Assembly: GCA_964230805.1 (NCBI GenBank)
Contig: CAXRIA010000030.1
Coordinates: forward strand, 1 to 27,628
DNA from: Flavicella sp964230805
Lineage (GTDB): Bacteria; Bacteroidota; Bacteroidia; Flavobacteriales; Flavobacteriaceae
Length of the DNA: 27,628 nucleotides
Reading direction: 5' to 3'
Part shown: one piece after another, positions 1 to 8,770 of the stretch
Layout of the letters: the number at the start of each line of letters is the position of its first letter
How positions within the stretch are numbered: position 1 is the first letter of the stretch
Notes under the pieces: model-generated
Seen by the model: the letters and a program-made list of their open reading frames with translations, nothing else
What the model was told of the DNA's origin: nothing
The model's database searches: none
Made by a program: the position numbers and the translations under genes

Positions 1-2
1 CT

Positions 3-578
3 GAAATAACTAGTTGCAAAAAGAAATTGAAAGAAAAGCATAATGCTCAATTTGAAAAATATGTGCTTTTTGTGGGGAGAATTCAAGAGAGAAAACGCTT
101 GGATATTTTAATAAGAATTTTTCAAAGGAAAGATTTTGAGAATTTTGGTTTGTTAATTGTCGGTCCAGGGTTTAATCATGAATATGAAAAACTAATAGGT
201 GAATCGAAAAACATTTTATATTTGGGTTCGATTTATGATGATATTCATATAAATGAAATTTTTAAACTTTCTGATTTATTTTGTATTCCCGGTACGAATG
301 GTTTAGGTGTGAACCAAGCAATGTATTGGGGACTTCCTTGTCTTGCATTGGATGTTAAACATAGTCCAGAGATAATTTATGTTGAACAAAATAAAACGGG
401 GTTTATTGTGAAAGATGAGGATGAGTTAGCTACATATCTAAAGCTGATGTTAACGGATGAGCAATTATTAAAAAAGTTTAGTGAGAATGCAAAAAAGAAT
501 ATCATTGAAAAGGCTTCCGTTGAAGGAATGTTTCACGGTTTTTTAAAAGCCATAGAATATGTTAATGGAAAGGTGTAG
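3..578 (+). CDS. Glycosyltransferase family 4, C-terminal part (5' end outside window)
   Basis: Reading frame is open to the left edge, so this is the C-terminal half of a longer GT4-type (GT-B fold) glycosyltransferase; the TTG at 27 is probably not the real start. The visible part begins with the second Rossmann domain (VLFVGRIQERKRLDILI, typical of the strand-helix that follows the inter-domain linker) and carries the donor-binding signature GLGVNQAMYWGLPCLA followed by the SPEII...TGFIV segment usual for GT4 enzymes. It should transfer a sugar from an activated nucleotide donor to a lipid-linked glycan at the cytoplasmic face of the membrane. It sits 9 bp upstream of the heparinase-like gene in the same exopolysaccharide cluster. 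Donor and acceptor cannot be told from sequence. Confidence 0.85.
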   Translation, partial: EITSCKKKLKEKHNAQFEKYVLFVGRIQERKRLDILIRIFQRKDFENFGLLIVGPGFNHEYEKLIGESKNILYLGSIYDDIHINEIFKLSDLFCIPGTNGLGVNQAMYWGLPCLALDVKHSPEIIYVEQNKTGFIVKDEDELATYLKLMLTDEQLLKKFSENAKKNIIEKASVEGMFHGFLKAIEYVNGKV

Positions 579-587
579 TTTTTTATA

Positions 588-2543
588 ATGAAAAATAAAA
601 TTTTAATACTTAACTGGTACATTAATAGACTAAAAACCATGTCTATTTTTGAGATCCCTTATCGGATAAAACAGCTTTTTCAAAAAAAAATTGAATTGAT
701 GTCTGTTTCGGGAAAACCTTTGGAAAATATTAATATTCCTAAAACAAAAAGCATATTAAAAATAGACGTATTGGACATTCCACTATTTGATAATGAGTTT
801 TCTGTCTTTGGTAAAAAGGTTGATTTTTTCAACACAAAATTGGATTGGCATAAAGATATTTTTTCGGAAGAGTCTTATCAGAAAACCTTCTCAAAGAGTA
901 TTAATATTCGGAACAATCCGAATCTTTCTGCTAAAAATGTATGGGAACTAAATAGGTTACAATTCCTAACTCAGATTGCAATAAATTACAGACTTACAAA
1001 GAATAAAAAGTATTTAAATAAATTTATAGAAATTAATGAATCGTGGATAGAATCAAATCCATATTTATTAGGAATAAATTGGTATAGTAATATTGAAGTA
1101 AATATAAGATTAATCAATTGGTTTTTTTGTTGGGAGTTAATGGATGTTGAAAATTTAAAGATTCAGTCGGATACTTTCAAGGAATTTACAGATTCCAAAT
1201 GGTTGCCTAGTATTTATCAACATTGTAAATACTCCTACGCAAATCCATCAAAGTTTTCTTCAGCAAACAACCATTTAATTTCTGAATATGCGGGTTTATA
1301 TATTGCCTCCTCACTTTGGGGTTTTAAAGAATCAAATAAGTGGCGTCTGTATGCAAAAGAGGGTTTGGAAACTGAAATAGCAAAACAACATTCCAATGGA
1401 ATAAATAAAGAAGAAGCAGCTGAGTACATACAGTTTATCACTGATTTCTTTTTATTGCCTTACGTAATAGCAAACAAAAACAAAGATTGTTTTTCTCAAA
1501 ACTATGAAAAAACACTCAAAGAAATATTTGATTACATTCGGACGTTTACAGACATCAAATTGAATTTTCCCAAATATGGAGATGAAGATGATGGTTATGT
1601 GTTGAATTTTTCTGAAACAAAGCACTTTAATAATTTCAAATCGTTGTTAGTTTCAGCTTCTGTTCTTTTTTTTGATGCAAGTTATTTAAATAAAGAATCT
1701 ATCTACGATATTAAAAATCAATTGTTATTTCAAGAGGATGGGAAAGCCTTGTTTGATAAATTAAAAAAAAGAGAAGTAACCCAGCTAGAAAGCGCTTACT
1801 ACCCTTTTGAAGGTCATTTTATTTTTAGAAAACGTAAAGAAAATAAAGAAATTTACGCACATTTAGATGTTGCTCCATTAGGATATTTATCGATCGCTGC
1901 TCATGGTCATTCAGATATTTTGTCTTTTTTAATAACGATCAACGGTAATCCTTTTTTTATAGACTCAGGGACCTATAGTTATCATACAGAAAAAAAGTGG
2001 CGAAATTATTTTGTAAGTAGTAAAGCTCACAATACGATTACTATTGATGATTTAAATCAGGCTTTTCACGCCAGTGATACAATGTGGCTAAATCATTACA
2101 ATCCGAAGGTACTATCACATAACATGTCCCTAGCAAACGGAATTGAAAATGTTGTAGGGACTTATAATGAATTTTCTGATGTGCAACACATAAGATCATT
2201 TACCTTTGATAAAGGAAATGATGAGATAACTATTTTAGATGAAATTTTAATTAGAGACAACAAAATTCATAAAGTATTTTTACCTTTCCATTTGCATCCA
2301 AAAGTGATTGTTAAAAGAAAAAATGAGTTTAGTTATGAATTGTCGAATGACCAAGGAGTAAAAGTTGGTTTGGATTTAGATAAAAAAATAAATTGGGACA
2401 CAATTTGTGGGGGACTTGATCCTCTTCTTGGTTGGTATTCTGAATCTTTCATGAAAAAAGAACCCACATCTGTTATTTGTGGTGAAATATGTTGTCAAAA
2501 AAATATTAAAATAATAACGAAAATAAAAATTTATGAATATTAG
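588..2543 (+). CDS. Heparinase II/III family protein (alginate-lyase-like fold)
   Basis: A 651-aa protein of the heparinase II/III family, the polysaccharide-lyase fold often encoded inside capsule/exopolysaccharide clusters. The N-terminal ~390 residues look like the alpha-helical toroid, with SSANNHLISEYAGLYIA around residues 223-239 (the NNH...E element). The C-terminal half is beta-rich and contains AAHGHSDILSFLITING and a downstream FFIDSGTYSYH stretch around residues 436-466, the most conserved block of the family. No clear signal peptide is seen: the N-terminus is basic and only weakly hydrophobic. Its stop overlaps the next start by 11 bp, so the two are translationally coupled. The neighbour makes a uronic-acid donor, so cleavage or editing of a uronate-containing polymer is a reasonable inference; the actual substrate is unknown. 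Confidence 0.85.
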   Translation: MKNKILILNWYINRLKTMSIFEIPYRIKQLFQKKIELMSVSGKPLENINIPKTKSILKIDVLDIPLFDNEFSVFGKKVDFFNTKLDWHKDIFSEESYQKTFSKSINIRNNPNLSAKNVWELNRLQFLTQIAINYRLTKNKKYLNKFIEINESWIESNPYLLGINWYSNIEVNIRLINWFFCWELMDVENLKIQSDTFKEFTDSKWLPSIYQHCKYSYANPSKFSSANNHLISEYAGLYIASSLWGFKESNKWRLYAKEGLETEIAKQHSNGINKEEAAEYIQFITDFFLLPYVIANKNKDCFSQNYEKTLKEIFDYIRTFTDIKLNFPKYGDEDDGYVLNFSETKHFNNFKSLLVSASVLFFDASYLNKESIYDIKNQLLFQEDGKALFDKLKKREVTQLESAYYPFEGHFIFRKRKENKEIYAHLDVAPLGYLSIAAHGHSDILSFLITINGNPFFIDSGTYSYHTEKKWRNYFVSSKAHNTITIDDLNQAFHASDTMWLNHYNPKVLSHNMSLANGIENVVGTYNEFSDVQHIRSFTFDKGNDEITILDEILIRDNKIHKVFLPFHLHPKVIVKRKNEFSYELSNDQGVKVGLDLDKKINWDTICGGLDPLLGWYSESFMKKEPTSVICGEICCQKNIKIITKIKIYEY

Positions 2544-3897
2544 TATTTTTGGCTTAGGCTATGTAGGATGTGTAAGTTTAGGTTGTTTGGCACAAAACGG
2601 ACATAAGGTAATTGGAGTTGATGTGAGTCAAAATAAAGTTGATTTAATTAACAATGGAAAGCCTACCATTATTGAAAAAAATATTGATCAAATTATTGCA
2701 GAGCAATATGCAAAGAAAACGATATCCGCAACAACAAAAGCACATGATGCTGTGCTTGGTTCAGAAATTAGTATTATAGCTGTGGGAACACCATCCACAC
2801 CACAAGGACATTTAAATTTGAAATATATTTTCAAAGTTGCTGAAAATATTGGAAAATCATTAAAGTCAAAAGAAGGCATGCATACTGTTGTAATTCGATC
2901 TACAGTATTGCCAGGAACCTGTGATAAAGTAGCTACCATTATAGAAGGAGTTTCTGGTAAAAAACGTAATGAAGGTTTTGCAGTCGTTGACAATCCGGAA
3001 TTTTTAAGAGAAGGAAGTGCAGTAGCAGATTATTTTAATCCACCATTAACTTTGGTTGGTTCAGATAATATCGAAGCTGCTCAAAAAGTTGCTGATTTAT
3101 ACATGACACTTCCCGGAGAAAAAATTATTACAGACATCAAAGTTGCTGAGATCATGAAGTATGTAAACAATACTTATCATGCTTTAAAAATTTCGTTTGC
3201 GAATGAAGTTGGGAATATTTGTTCAGAATTGGGGATAGATTCTCATCAGGTAATGGATATTTTTTGTAAAGACAAGCAATTAAATATCTCAAATTATTAT
3301 TTCAAACCTGGTTTTGCTTATGGAGGTTCTTGTTTACCCAAAGATTTGAAAGGATTTCAAACATTGGCGCATGACTTGTATGTAAAAACACCTGTTATTG
3401 ATGGAATTGGTTTGACAAATGAAAAGCAAATCGAAAGAGCGATTGATCTAATTTTAAGATACCCAAATCAAAAATTAGGATTTTTGGGTTTGAGTTTTAA
3501 AGCCGGAACGGATGATTTGCGAAATAGTCCTGCTGTCCGTGTTATTGAGGTGTTATTGGGGAAAGGAGCCGCTATTAAAATTTATGACAAAAATATAAAT
3601 ACAACAGTTTTAACGGGTACCAATAAAGATTATATTGATTCTAGAATTCCTCACTTATCAAAATTATTAATGAATGATTTAGATGAATTAATTGAAGAAA
3701 GCGATGTTCTAATTGTTAATACCAATGAAAGGGAATTTGAATCAAAATTGGATACAGTTGAGGATAAAACAATAATTGACTTTGTGAGATTGAGTGATAA
3801 TCTTCTGAATAAAAAAAATTATTTAGGTATTAATTGGTCTACCAATAAGATTGATAACGATACTTATTTGTCTAATGAAGATACAGTATTATCGTAA
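2533..3897 (+). CDS. UDP-glucose/GDP-mannose dehydrogenase family, AlgD-like (GDP-mannose 6-dehydrogenase candidate)
   Basis: A 454-aa NAD-dependent nucleotide-sugar 6-dehydrogenase, oxidising the C6 hydroxyl to a carboxylate in two steps. Visible parts are the Rossmann motif GLGYVG (residues 8-13), the middle-domain NPEFLREG (154-161), the active-site GGSCLPKD with the nucleophile Cys267, and LSFKAGTDDLRNSP in the C-terminal domain. The run of similarities to Pseudomonas AlgD is close from end to end (ISIFGLGYVG, GHKVIGVDVS, TVVIRSTVLPGT, FANEVGNI, GFAYGGSCLPKD, GLSFKAGTDDLR), which favours GDP-mannose over UDP-glucose as substrate. That assignment is by recalled similarity and is not proven. 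The product, GDP-mannuronate or a related uronate, would feed the glycosyltransferases of this cluster. Confidence 0.9.
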   Translation: MNISIFGLGYVGCVSLGCLAQNGHKVIGVDVSQNKVDLINNGKPTIIEKNIDQIIAEQYAKKTISATTKAHDAVLGSEISIIAVGTPSTPQGHLNLKYIFKVAENIGKSLKSKEGMHTVVIRSTVLPGTCDKVATIIEGVSGKKRNEGFAVVDNPEFLREGSAVADYFNPPLTLVGSDNIEAAQKVADLYMTLPGEKIITDIKVAEIMKYVNNTYHALKISFANEVGNICSELGIDSHQVMDIFCKDKQLNISNYYFKPGFAYGGSCLPKDLKGFQTLAHDLYVKTPVIDGIGLTNEKQIERAIDLILRYPNQKLGFLGLSFKAGTDDLRNSPAVRVIEVLLGKGAAIKIYDKNINTTVLTGTNKDYIDSRIPHLSKLLMNDLDELIEESDVLIVNTNEREFESKLDTVEDKTIIDFVRLSDNLLNKKNYLGINWSTNKIDNDTYLSNEDTVLS

Positions 3898-3906
3898 ATA
3901 AAAAAC

Positions 3907-5097
3907 ATGGAAAACATTAAAGGAAAACACATACTTTTTATTGTGGAGAATCTGCCAGTGCCTTTTGATCGAAGGGTGTGGCAAGAAGCAACAACTTTAA
4001 AAGAGAATGGTATGGAAGTGTCTATCATTTGTCCACAAATGAAAGGCTACACAAAACCTTATGAAGTTCTTGAAGAAATTGAAATTTATCGACATCCGTT
4101 GCCTGTAGAGGCGAGAGGAGCTCTTGGATATTTGTTTGAGTATGGTGCAGCTATATACTGGGAAATGAAATTGGCAAAAAAAATATACAGAAAAAAACCA
4201 TTTCATGTAATTCACGGTTGTAATCCGCCGGATTTAATTTATTTAACCGCCAAAAGGTATAAAAAGAAAGGTGTTAAATATGTATTTGATCATCACGATA
4301 TCAATCCTGAATTATACATTGCTAAATATGGTAAGAAAGATTTCTTTTATAAATTGATGCTTTATTTTGAGAAGCAAACGTTTAAGTATGCTGATGCTAG
4401 TATAGCAACAAACGAATCCTATAAAAAAATTGCCATTGATAGGGGAGGGATGAATTTTAATGATGTAACAATTGTTAGAAGTGGTCCTAAATTAAATAGA
4501 CTAAAACTTCAAAAACCAATTGATAAGTTTAAGAAAGGGCGAAAATATTTGTTAGGTTATTTAGGAGTAATAGGAGAGCAAGAGGGCATTGATTTATTAT
4601 TAGAAAGTATGAAAAGCATAATTAGTAATAGAGATGATGTTCAACTTGCAATTGTAGGTGGTGGATCTGATTTGGAACTATTGAAAAAGTTATCAAAACA
4701 AATGGGTTTAAGTGATTATGTAGACTTTTATGGCAGAGTTTCAGATCAAGAATTGTTAGATGTATTAAATACGTCTGATGTATGTGTAAATCCTGATAAA
4801 CCTACGGAAATGAATAATCTTTCAACAATGAATAAGATTATGGAATATATGGCGTTAAAAAAGCCAATAGTACAGTACAACTTAAAAGAAGGAAGGTTTT
4901 CAGCTCAAAAAGCCTCTTTGTATGCTAAAAATACTTCAACAAAAGATTTTGCAGGTAAAATTATTGAACTTTTAGACAATGAAGACTTAAGGGATGAAAT
5001 GGGTGAATTTGGTTATAATAGAGTTCTTAATGAATTATCTTGGAAATATGAGTCTAAAAAATTACTTTCTTGTTATAATAAATTATTTCAAAATTAA
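3907..5097 (+). CDS. Glycosyltransferase family 4
   Basis: A complete 396-aa GT-B fold enzyme. The N-terminal domain opens with HILFIVENLPVPFDRRVW, characteristic of WbuB-like GT4 enzymes of surface polysaccharide clusters, followed by VIHGCNPPDLIYLTAKRY and a YVFDHHDINPEL segment in the acceptor-side domain. The C-terminal domain starts near residue 215 (YLLGYLGVIGEQEGIDLLLE) and carries the donor-site NKIMEYMALKKPIV, with the conserved Glu that contacts the nucleotide-sugar. No membrane helices are seen, so it acts at the cytoplasmic face of the inner membrane. It lies 9 bp after the dehydrogenase and 3 bp before rfbC, so it belongs to the same transcript. Which sugar it adds is not visible. 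Confidence 0.9.
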   Translation: MENIKGKHILFIVENLPVPFDRRVWQEATTLKENGMEVSIICPQMKGYTKPYEVLEEIEIYRHPLPVEARGALGYLFEYGAAIYWEMKLAKKIYRKKPFHVIHGCNPPDLIYLTAKRYKKKGVKYVFDHHDINPELYIAKYGKKDFFYKLMLYFEKQTFKYADASIATNESYKKIAIDRGGMNFNDVTIVRSGPKLNRLKLQKPIDKFKKGRKYLLGYLGVIGEQEGIDLLLESMKSIISNRDDVQLAIVGGGSDLELLKKLSKQMGLSDYVDFYGRVSDQELLDVLNTSDVCVNPDKPTEMNNLSTMNKIMEYMALKKPIVQYNLKEGRFSAQKASLYAKNTSTKDFAGKIIELLDNEDLRDEMGEFGYNRVLNELSWKYESKKLLSCYNKLFQN

Positions 5098-5100
5098 AGT

Positions 5101-5682
5101 ATGAAAGTTTTAAATACTCTAATGCCCGAAGTATTAATTTTTGAACCAAAAGTGTTTGGTGACCAGAGAGGGTATTTTATGGAATCGTATAGAGAAGATA
5201 TTATCAAAGAACATATTGGAAATGTGAAATTTGTTCAAGACAACGAATCCTTTTCTCAATATGGAGTGTTAAGAGGATTGCATTTTCAAAAGCCACCCTA
5301 CACACAAGGAAAATTAGTACGAGTGTTAGAGGGAGAAGTGTTAGATGTGGCAGTAGATATTAGAATAGGGTCACCCACGTATGGAAAACATGTTTCAGTA
5401 AAATTGTCAGCGGAAAACAAGAGGCAATTGTGGGTTCCAAGAGGTTTTGCTCATGGTTTTATAGTACTTTCAAAAACGGCATTGTTTAGCTATAAATGTG
5501 ACAATTATTACATGCCATCTCACGATGGAGGAATTCATTGGAACGATCCAAAAATTGGGATTGATTGGGGGTTGCCTAAAGATGTCATTCAATTGTCTGA
5601 AAAGGATGAGATACACCCCTCAATTGAGGAGGCAACAGAATTCAAGTTTGAAGATTTTAAACGAGAAAATATGTATCTATGA
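5101..5682 (+). CDS. rfbC: dTDP-4-dehydrorhamnose 3,5-epimerase
   Basis: RmlC converts dTDP-4-keto-6-deoxy-glucose to dTDP-4-keto-L-rhamnose, the third step of dTDP-L-rhamnose synthesis. The 193-aa length is normal for this cupin-fold dimer. Visible hallmarks are FGDQRGYFMESY (19-30), the catalytic His61 in VLRGLHFQ, the cupin core KLVRVLEGEVLDVAVDIR, WVPRGFAHGF, and the conserved tyrosines in YKCDNYYMP (131-138). The stop codon overlaps the rfbD start by 4 bp (ATGA), so the two genes are translationally coupled. Confidence 0.96.
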   Translation: MKVLNTLMPEVLIFEPKVFGDQRGYFMESYREDIIKEHIGNVKFVQDNESFSQYGVLRGLHFQKPPYTQGKLVRVLEGEVLDVAVDIRIGSPTYGKHVSVKLSAENKRQLWVPRGFAHGFIVLSKTALFSYKCDNYYMPSHDGGIHWNDPKIGIDWGLPKDVIQLSEKDEIHPSIEEATEFKFEDFKRENMYL

Positions 5683-6563
5683 ATATTTTAGTAACGGGTT
5701 CAAATGGTCAATTAGGGAATGAGATAAAAGAAAGGGCTTCTCAGTTTGGTAATTGGGATTTTATTTTTAAGGATTTGCCAGATTTAGATATTACTAATTT
5801 TAATGCGATAGAAAAAATTATTCACGAGGGATCAATATCAGTAATAATTAATTGTGCTGCATATACAGCCGTAGACTTGGCAGAATCAAATAAAGAAACT
5901 GCAACTGCCGTAAATATTATAGGATCTAAAAATTTGGCAAAAATAGCCCAGAAATTAAATCTGAAGCTTATTCATATTTCAACTGATTTTGTATTTGATG
6001 GGAAATGGTATTTGCCATATAAGGAAACGGATATTCCAAATCCTCTTAGTGTTTATGGATTAACAAAACTAAAAGGAGAGCAGGTGGTTTTATCAGAATG
6101 CCCAACTTCAATTATATTGAGAACAGCATGGTTGTATTCTTCGTATGGCTCAAACTTTGTAAAAACAATGCAGAAATTAGGAATTGAAAGAGCGTCATTA
6201 AGTGTTATATTTGATCAGGTTGGAACACCCACCTATGCAGGGGATTTGGCTCAAACCATATTAGATGTATTAACTCAGTTAGAACTGGGAAATGAGAATA
6301 ACGGAATTTATCATTATTCAAATGAAGGGGTTGCTTCATGGTACGATTTTGCCGTTGAAATAATGAATCTATCAAATATAAAATGCAATGTTTTACCGAT
6401 AGAGTCGAGAGAATACTCTACACCAGCACCAAGACCATCATTTAGTGTTTTAAATAAGAATAAAATTAAAGCAGATTTTAATCTTGAAATACCTCATTGG
6501 AAGTCGAGTTTAAAACAGTGCATTCAAAAAATGTCAGAGAAAATCCGAATAGAAAAAGCTTGA
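5679..6563 (+). CDS. rfbD: dTDP-4-dehydrorhamnose reductase
   Basis: RmlD reduces dTDP-4-keto-L-rhamnose to dTDP-L-rhamnose with NAD(P)H, the last step of the pathway. The 294-aa extended SDR shows the nucleotide-binding GSNGQLG (7-13), NCAAYTAVDLAES (58-70), STDFVFDG (101-108), the catalytic Tyr126-x3-Lys130 pair in VYGLTKLKGE, and RTAWLYSSYGSNFVKTM. Length and order of motifs are normal. It starts inside the last codons of rfbC and is followed by a 48-bp gap before rfbB, in which no terminator is visible. Confidence 0.96.
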   Translation: MNILVTGSNGQLGNEIKERASQFGNWDFIFKDLPDLDITNFNAIEKIIHEGSISVIINCAAYTAVDLAESNKETATAVNIIGSKNLAKIAQKLNLKLIHISTDFVFDGKWYLPYKETDIPNPLSVYGLTKLKGEQVVLSECPTSIILRTAWLYSSYGSNFVKTMQKLGIERASLSVIFDQVGTPTYAGDLAQTILDVLTQLELGNENNGIYHYSNEGVASWYDFAVEIMNLSNIKCNVLPIESREYSTPAPRPSFSVLNKNKIKADFNLEIPHWKSSLKQCIQKMSEKIRIEKA

Positions 6564-6611
6564 GAGGTTGTCTTAAATCTTTTTACTAAATGTCATAATT
6601 AAATAATAAGA

Positions 6612-7676
6612 ATGAAGAATAAAACAATTTTAATTACAGGGGGTGCTGGATTTATTGGTTCACACGCAGTGCGATTATTTGTAAACAAATACCCAAATTA
6701 CAAAATTGTAAACCTCGATAAATTAACCTATGCCGGTAATTTAGCTAATTTAAAAGATGTAGAGATAAAGCCAAATTATGAGTTTGTAAAAGCGGATATA
6801 GTAGATGCTGCTGCAATGTTAAGTTTGTTTGAAACTTACCAATTTGATGGAGTTATCCACTTAGCAGCTGAATCACATGTTGACAGGTCCATTTCGAATC
6901 CAACAGAGTTTGTATTTACAAACGTAGTAGGAACATTGAATCTATTGAATGCAGCTAAAAAAGTTTGGGATAACAATTTTGACGGGAAACTGTTTTACCA
7001 TGTATCCACAGATGAAGTTTACGGTTCTTTGGAAAAAAATCAAGGTGCTTTTACCGAAGAGTCAAACTACGATCCACACAGCCCGTACTCGGCTTCAAAA
7101 GCAAGTTCCGATCATTTTGTGCGATCATATCAAGATACATATGGATTGCCAGCGGTTATTTCCAATTGTTCTAACAACTATGGTTCATACCAATTTCCTG
7201 AAAAATTGATACCATTATTTATTAATAATATTAGAAATAATAAACCACTACCTGTATATGGTAGAGGTGAAAATGTCAGAGATTGGTTGTGGGTTGAGGA
7301 TCATGCACGTGCAATTGATGTTATTTTTCATGAAGGGAAATTGGGTGAAACGTATAATATTGGTGGGCATAATGAATGGAGAAATATTGATTTAATTAAA
7401 GAGATGTGCTCAATCCTAGATACAAAATTGGGTCGTATAAAAGGAACTTCTGAAAAATTAATCACTTTTGTAAAAGATAGAGCGGGACATGATTTGCGTT
7501 ATGCAATTGATGCAACAAAACTAAAAAACGAATTGAATTGGGTGCCTAGTCTACAATTTAAAGAAGGTTTGGAAAAAACCATTGATTGGTATTTGGAGAA
7601 TAATGATTGGCTGGAAAATGTAACAAGTGGTAATTACCAAGAATACTATGAAAGTCAGTATGCAAACCGCGAATAG
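6612..7676 (+). CDS. rfbB: dTDP-glucose 4,6-dehydratase
   Basis: RmlB is an NAD-dependent extended SDR that turns dTDP-glucose into dTDP-4-keto-6-deoxyglucose, the second step of the rhamnose branch. The 354-aa protein shows GGAGFIGSH (10-18), HLAAESHVDRSI (83-94), TDEVYG with the dehydratase acid/base pair Asp134-Glu135, Tyr159-x3-Lys163 in SPYSASKAS, NNYG and RDWLWVEDHARA. These are diagnostic for RmlB over other sugar-nucleotide epimerases and dehydratases. It is part of the rfbC-D-B-A run. Confidence 0.97.
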   Translation: MKNKTILITGGAGFIGSHAVRLFVNKYPNYKIVNLDKLTYAGNLANLKDVEIKPNYEFVKADIVDAAAMLSLFETYQFDGVIHLAAESHVDRSISNPTEFVFTNVVGTLNLLNAAKKVWDNNFDGKLFYHVSTDEVYGSLEKNQGAFTEESNYDPHSPYSASKASSDHFVRSYQDTYGLPAVISNCSNNYGSYQFPEKLIPLFINNIRNNKPLPVYGRGENVRDWLWVEDHARAIDVIFHEGKLGETYNIGGHNEWRNIDLIKEMCSILDTKLGRIKGTSEKLITFVKDRAGHDLRYAIDATKLKNELNWVPSLQFKEGLEKTIDWYLENNDWLENVTSGNYQEYYESQYANRE

Positions 7677-7718
7677 CATTTGACGGAGCAGTAATAAAAA
7701 ACCTTATACGGTAAAGAT

Positions 7719-8591
7719 ATGAAAGGAATAATTTTAGCAGGTGGATCAGGAACCAGGCTGTATCCAATAACCAAGGGGATTTCAAAACAGTTGTTGCCAA
7801 TTTATGATAAACCAATGATTTATTACCCTTTAAGTACCTTAATGTTGGCAGGCATTAAAGATATTCTTATAATATCAACACCTCAAGATACGCCATTATT
7901 TGAAAATTTATTAGGAACAGGTGAGCAATGGGGACTTAATTTAACATATAAAATTCAGCCTTCGCCTGATGGCTTAGCCCAGGCATTTTTATTAGGAGAA
8001 GATTTTATAGGAAACGACAATGTTTGTTTGATTTTGGGAGATAATATTTTTTACGGACATGGATTCCCTGATCTATTGAAAGAGGCTGTGGCAAATGTTG
8101 AAGAAAATAACAAAGCGAGTATTTTTGGTTATTATGTAAATGATCCAGAGCGCTACGGTGTAGCTGAATTTGATGAAAACGGAACGGTAATTTCAATTGA
8201 AGAAAAACCCAAAGCGCCAAAATCAAATTACGCAGTGGTAGGCTTGTATTTTTATCCAAATTCAGTTGTCGAAATTGCAAAAAAAATTAAACCTTCAGAA
8301 AGAGGAGAATTAGAGATAACAACCGTAAATGAAAACTATTTAAAGCAAAATCAGTTAAAAGTTAACTTGATCGGGCGCGGTTTTACTTGGTTGGATACGG
8401 GTACGCATCAATCATTACTAGAGGCTTCTAACTATATTGAGACGATTCAGAATAGACAAGGATTAATGGTCTCATGTTTGGAAGAAATAGCTTGGAGAAA
8501 AAGATGGATTTCGGATAATGAATTAGAAAAAATGGCGGTATCGTTGAAAAAGAATGACTATGGAAAATATTTATCAAAGTTGTTAGAATAA
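7719..8591 (+). CDS. rfbA: Glucose-1-phosphate thymidylyltransferase
   Basis: RmlA couples dTTP and glucose-1-phosphate to dTDP-glucose, the committing step of dTDP-L-rhamnose synthesis. The 290-aa length is typical. The N-terminal nucleotidyltransferase signature GGSGTRLYPITKGISKQLLP (8-27) is intact, followed by YYPLSTLMLAGI, LGDNIFYGHG, the EEKP segment and FTWLDTGTHQSL. It ends the AT-rich polysaccharide block; after it comes a 179-bp gap before the initiating transferase. Confidence 0.97.
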   Translation: MKGIILAGGSGTRLYPITKGISKQLLPIYDKPMIYYPLSTLMLAGIKDILIISTPQDTPLFENLLGTGEQWGLNLTYKIQPSPDGLAQAFLLGEDFIGNDNVCLILGDNIFYGHGFPDLLKEAVANVEENNKASIFGYYVNDPERYGVAEFDENGTVISIEEKPKAPKSNYAVVGLYFYPNSVVEIAKKIKPSERGELEITTVNENYLKQNQLKVNLIGRGFTWLDTGTHQSLLEASNYIETIQNRQGLMVSCLEEIAWRKRWISDNELEKMAVSLKKNDYGKYLSKLLE

Positions 8592-8620
8592 ATAGGAATT
8601 CAACGAATGCATCAGCATTA

Positions 8621-8652
8621 TTTGGTTTCATAGCCAATCACAATAAAATTTG
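8621..8652 (+). promoter_or_regulatory. Possible promoter for the initiating sugar transferase
   Basis: A TTG (8622-8624) is followed after 19 bases by TAAAATTTG, which is the Bacteroidetes -7 consensus TAnnTTTG with one extra base. It lies in the only sizeable gap (8592-8770) in the cluster. The match is imperfect, so this is tentative. Confidence 0.25.
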
Positions 8653-8770
8653 CCCTAGGAAATAAAACAGCGAAAGTAACGTTTATGTAACACACAACGC
8701 ACAGTGGATTTCGTCTGTGAAAAACTTATAGGAAGACAAGAATTTTAATTGTAAATTACCCCAAAAAAAT

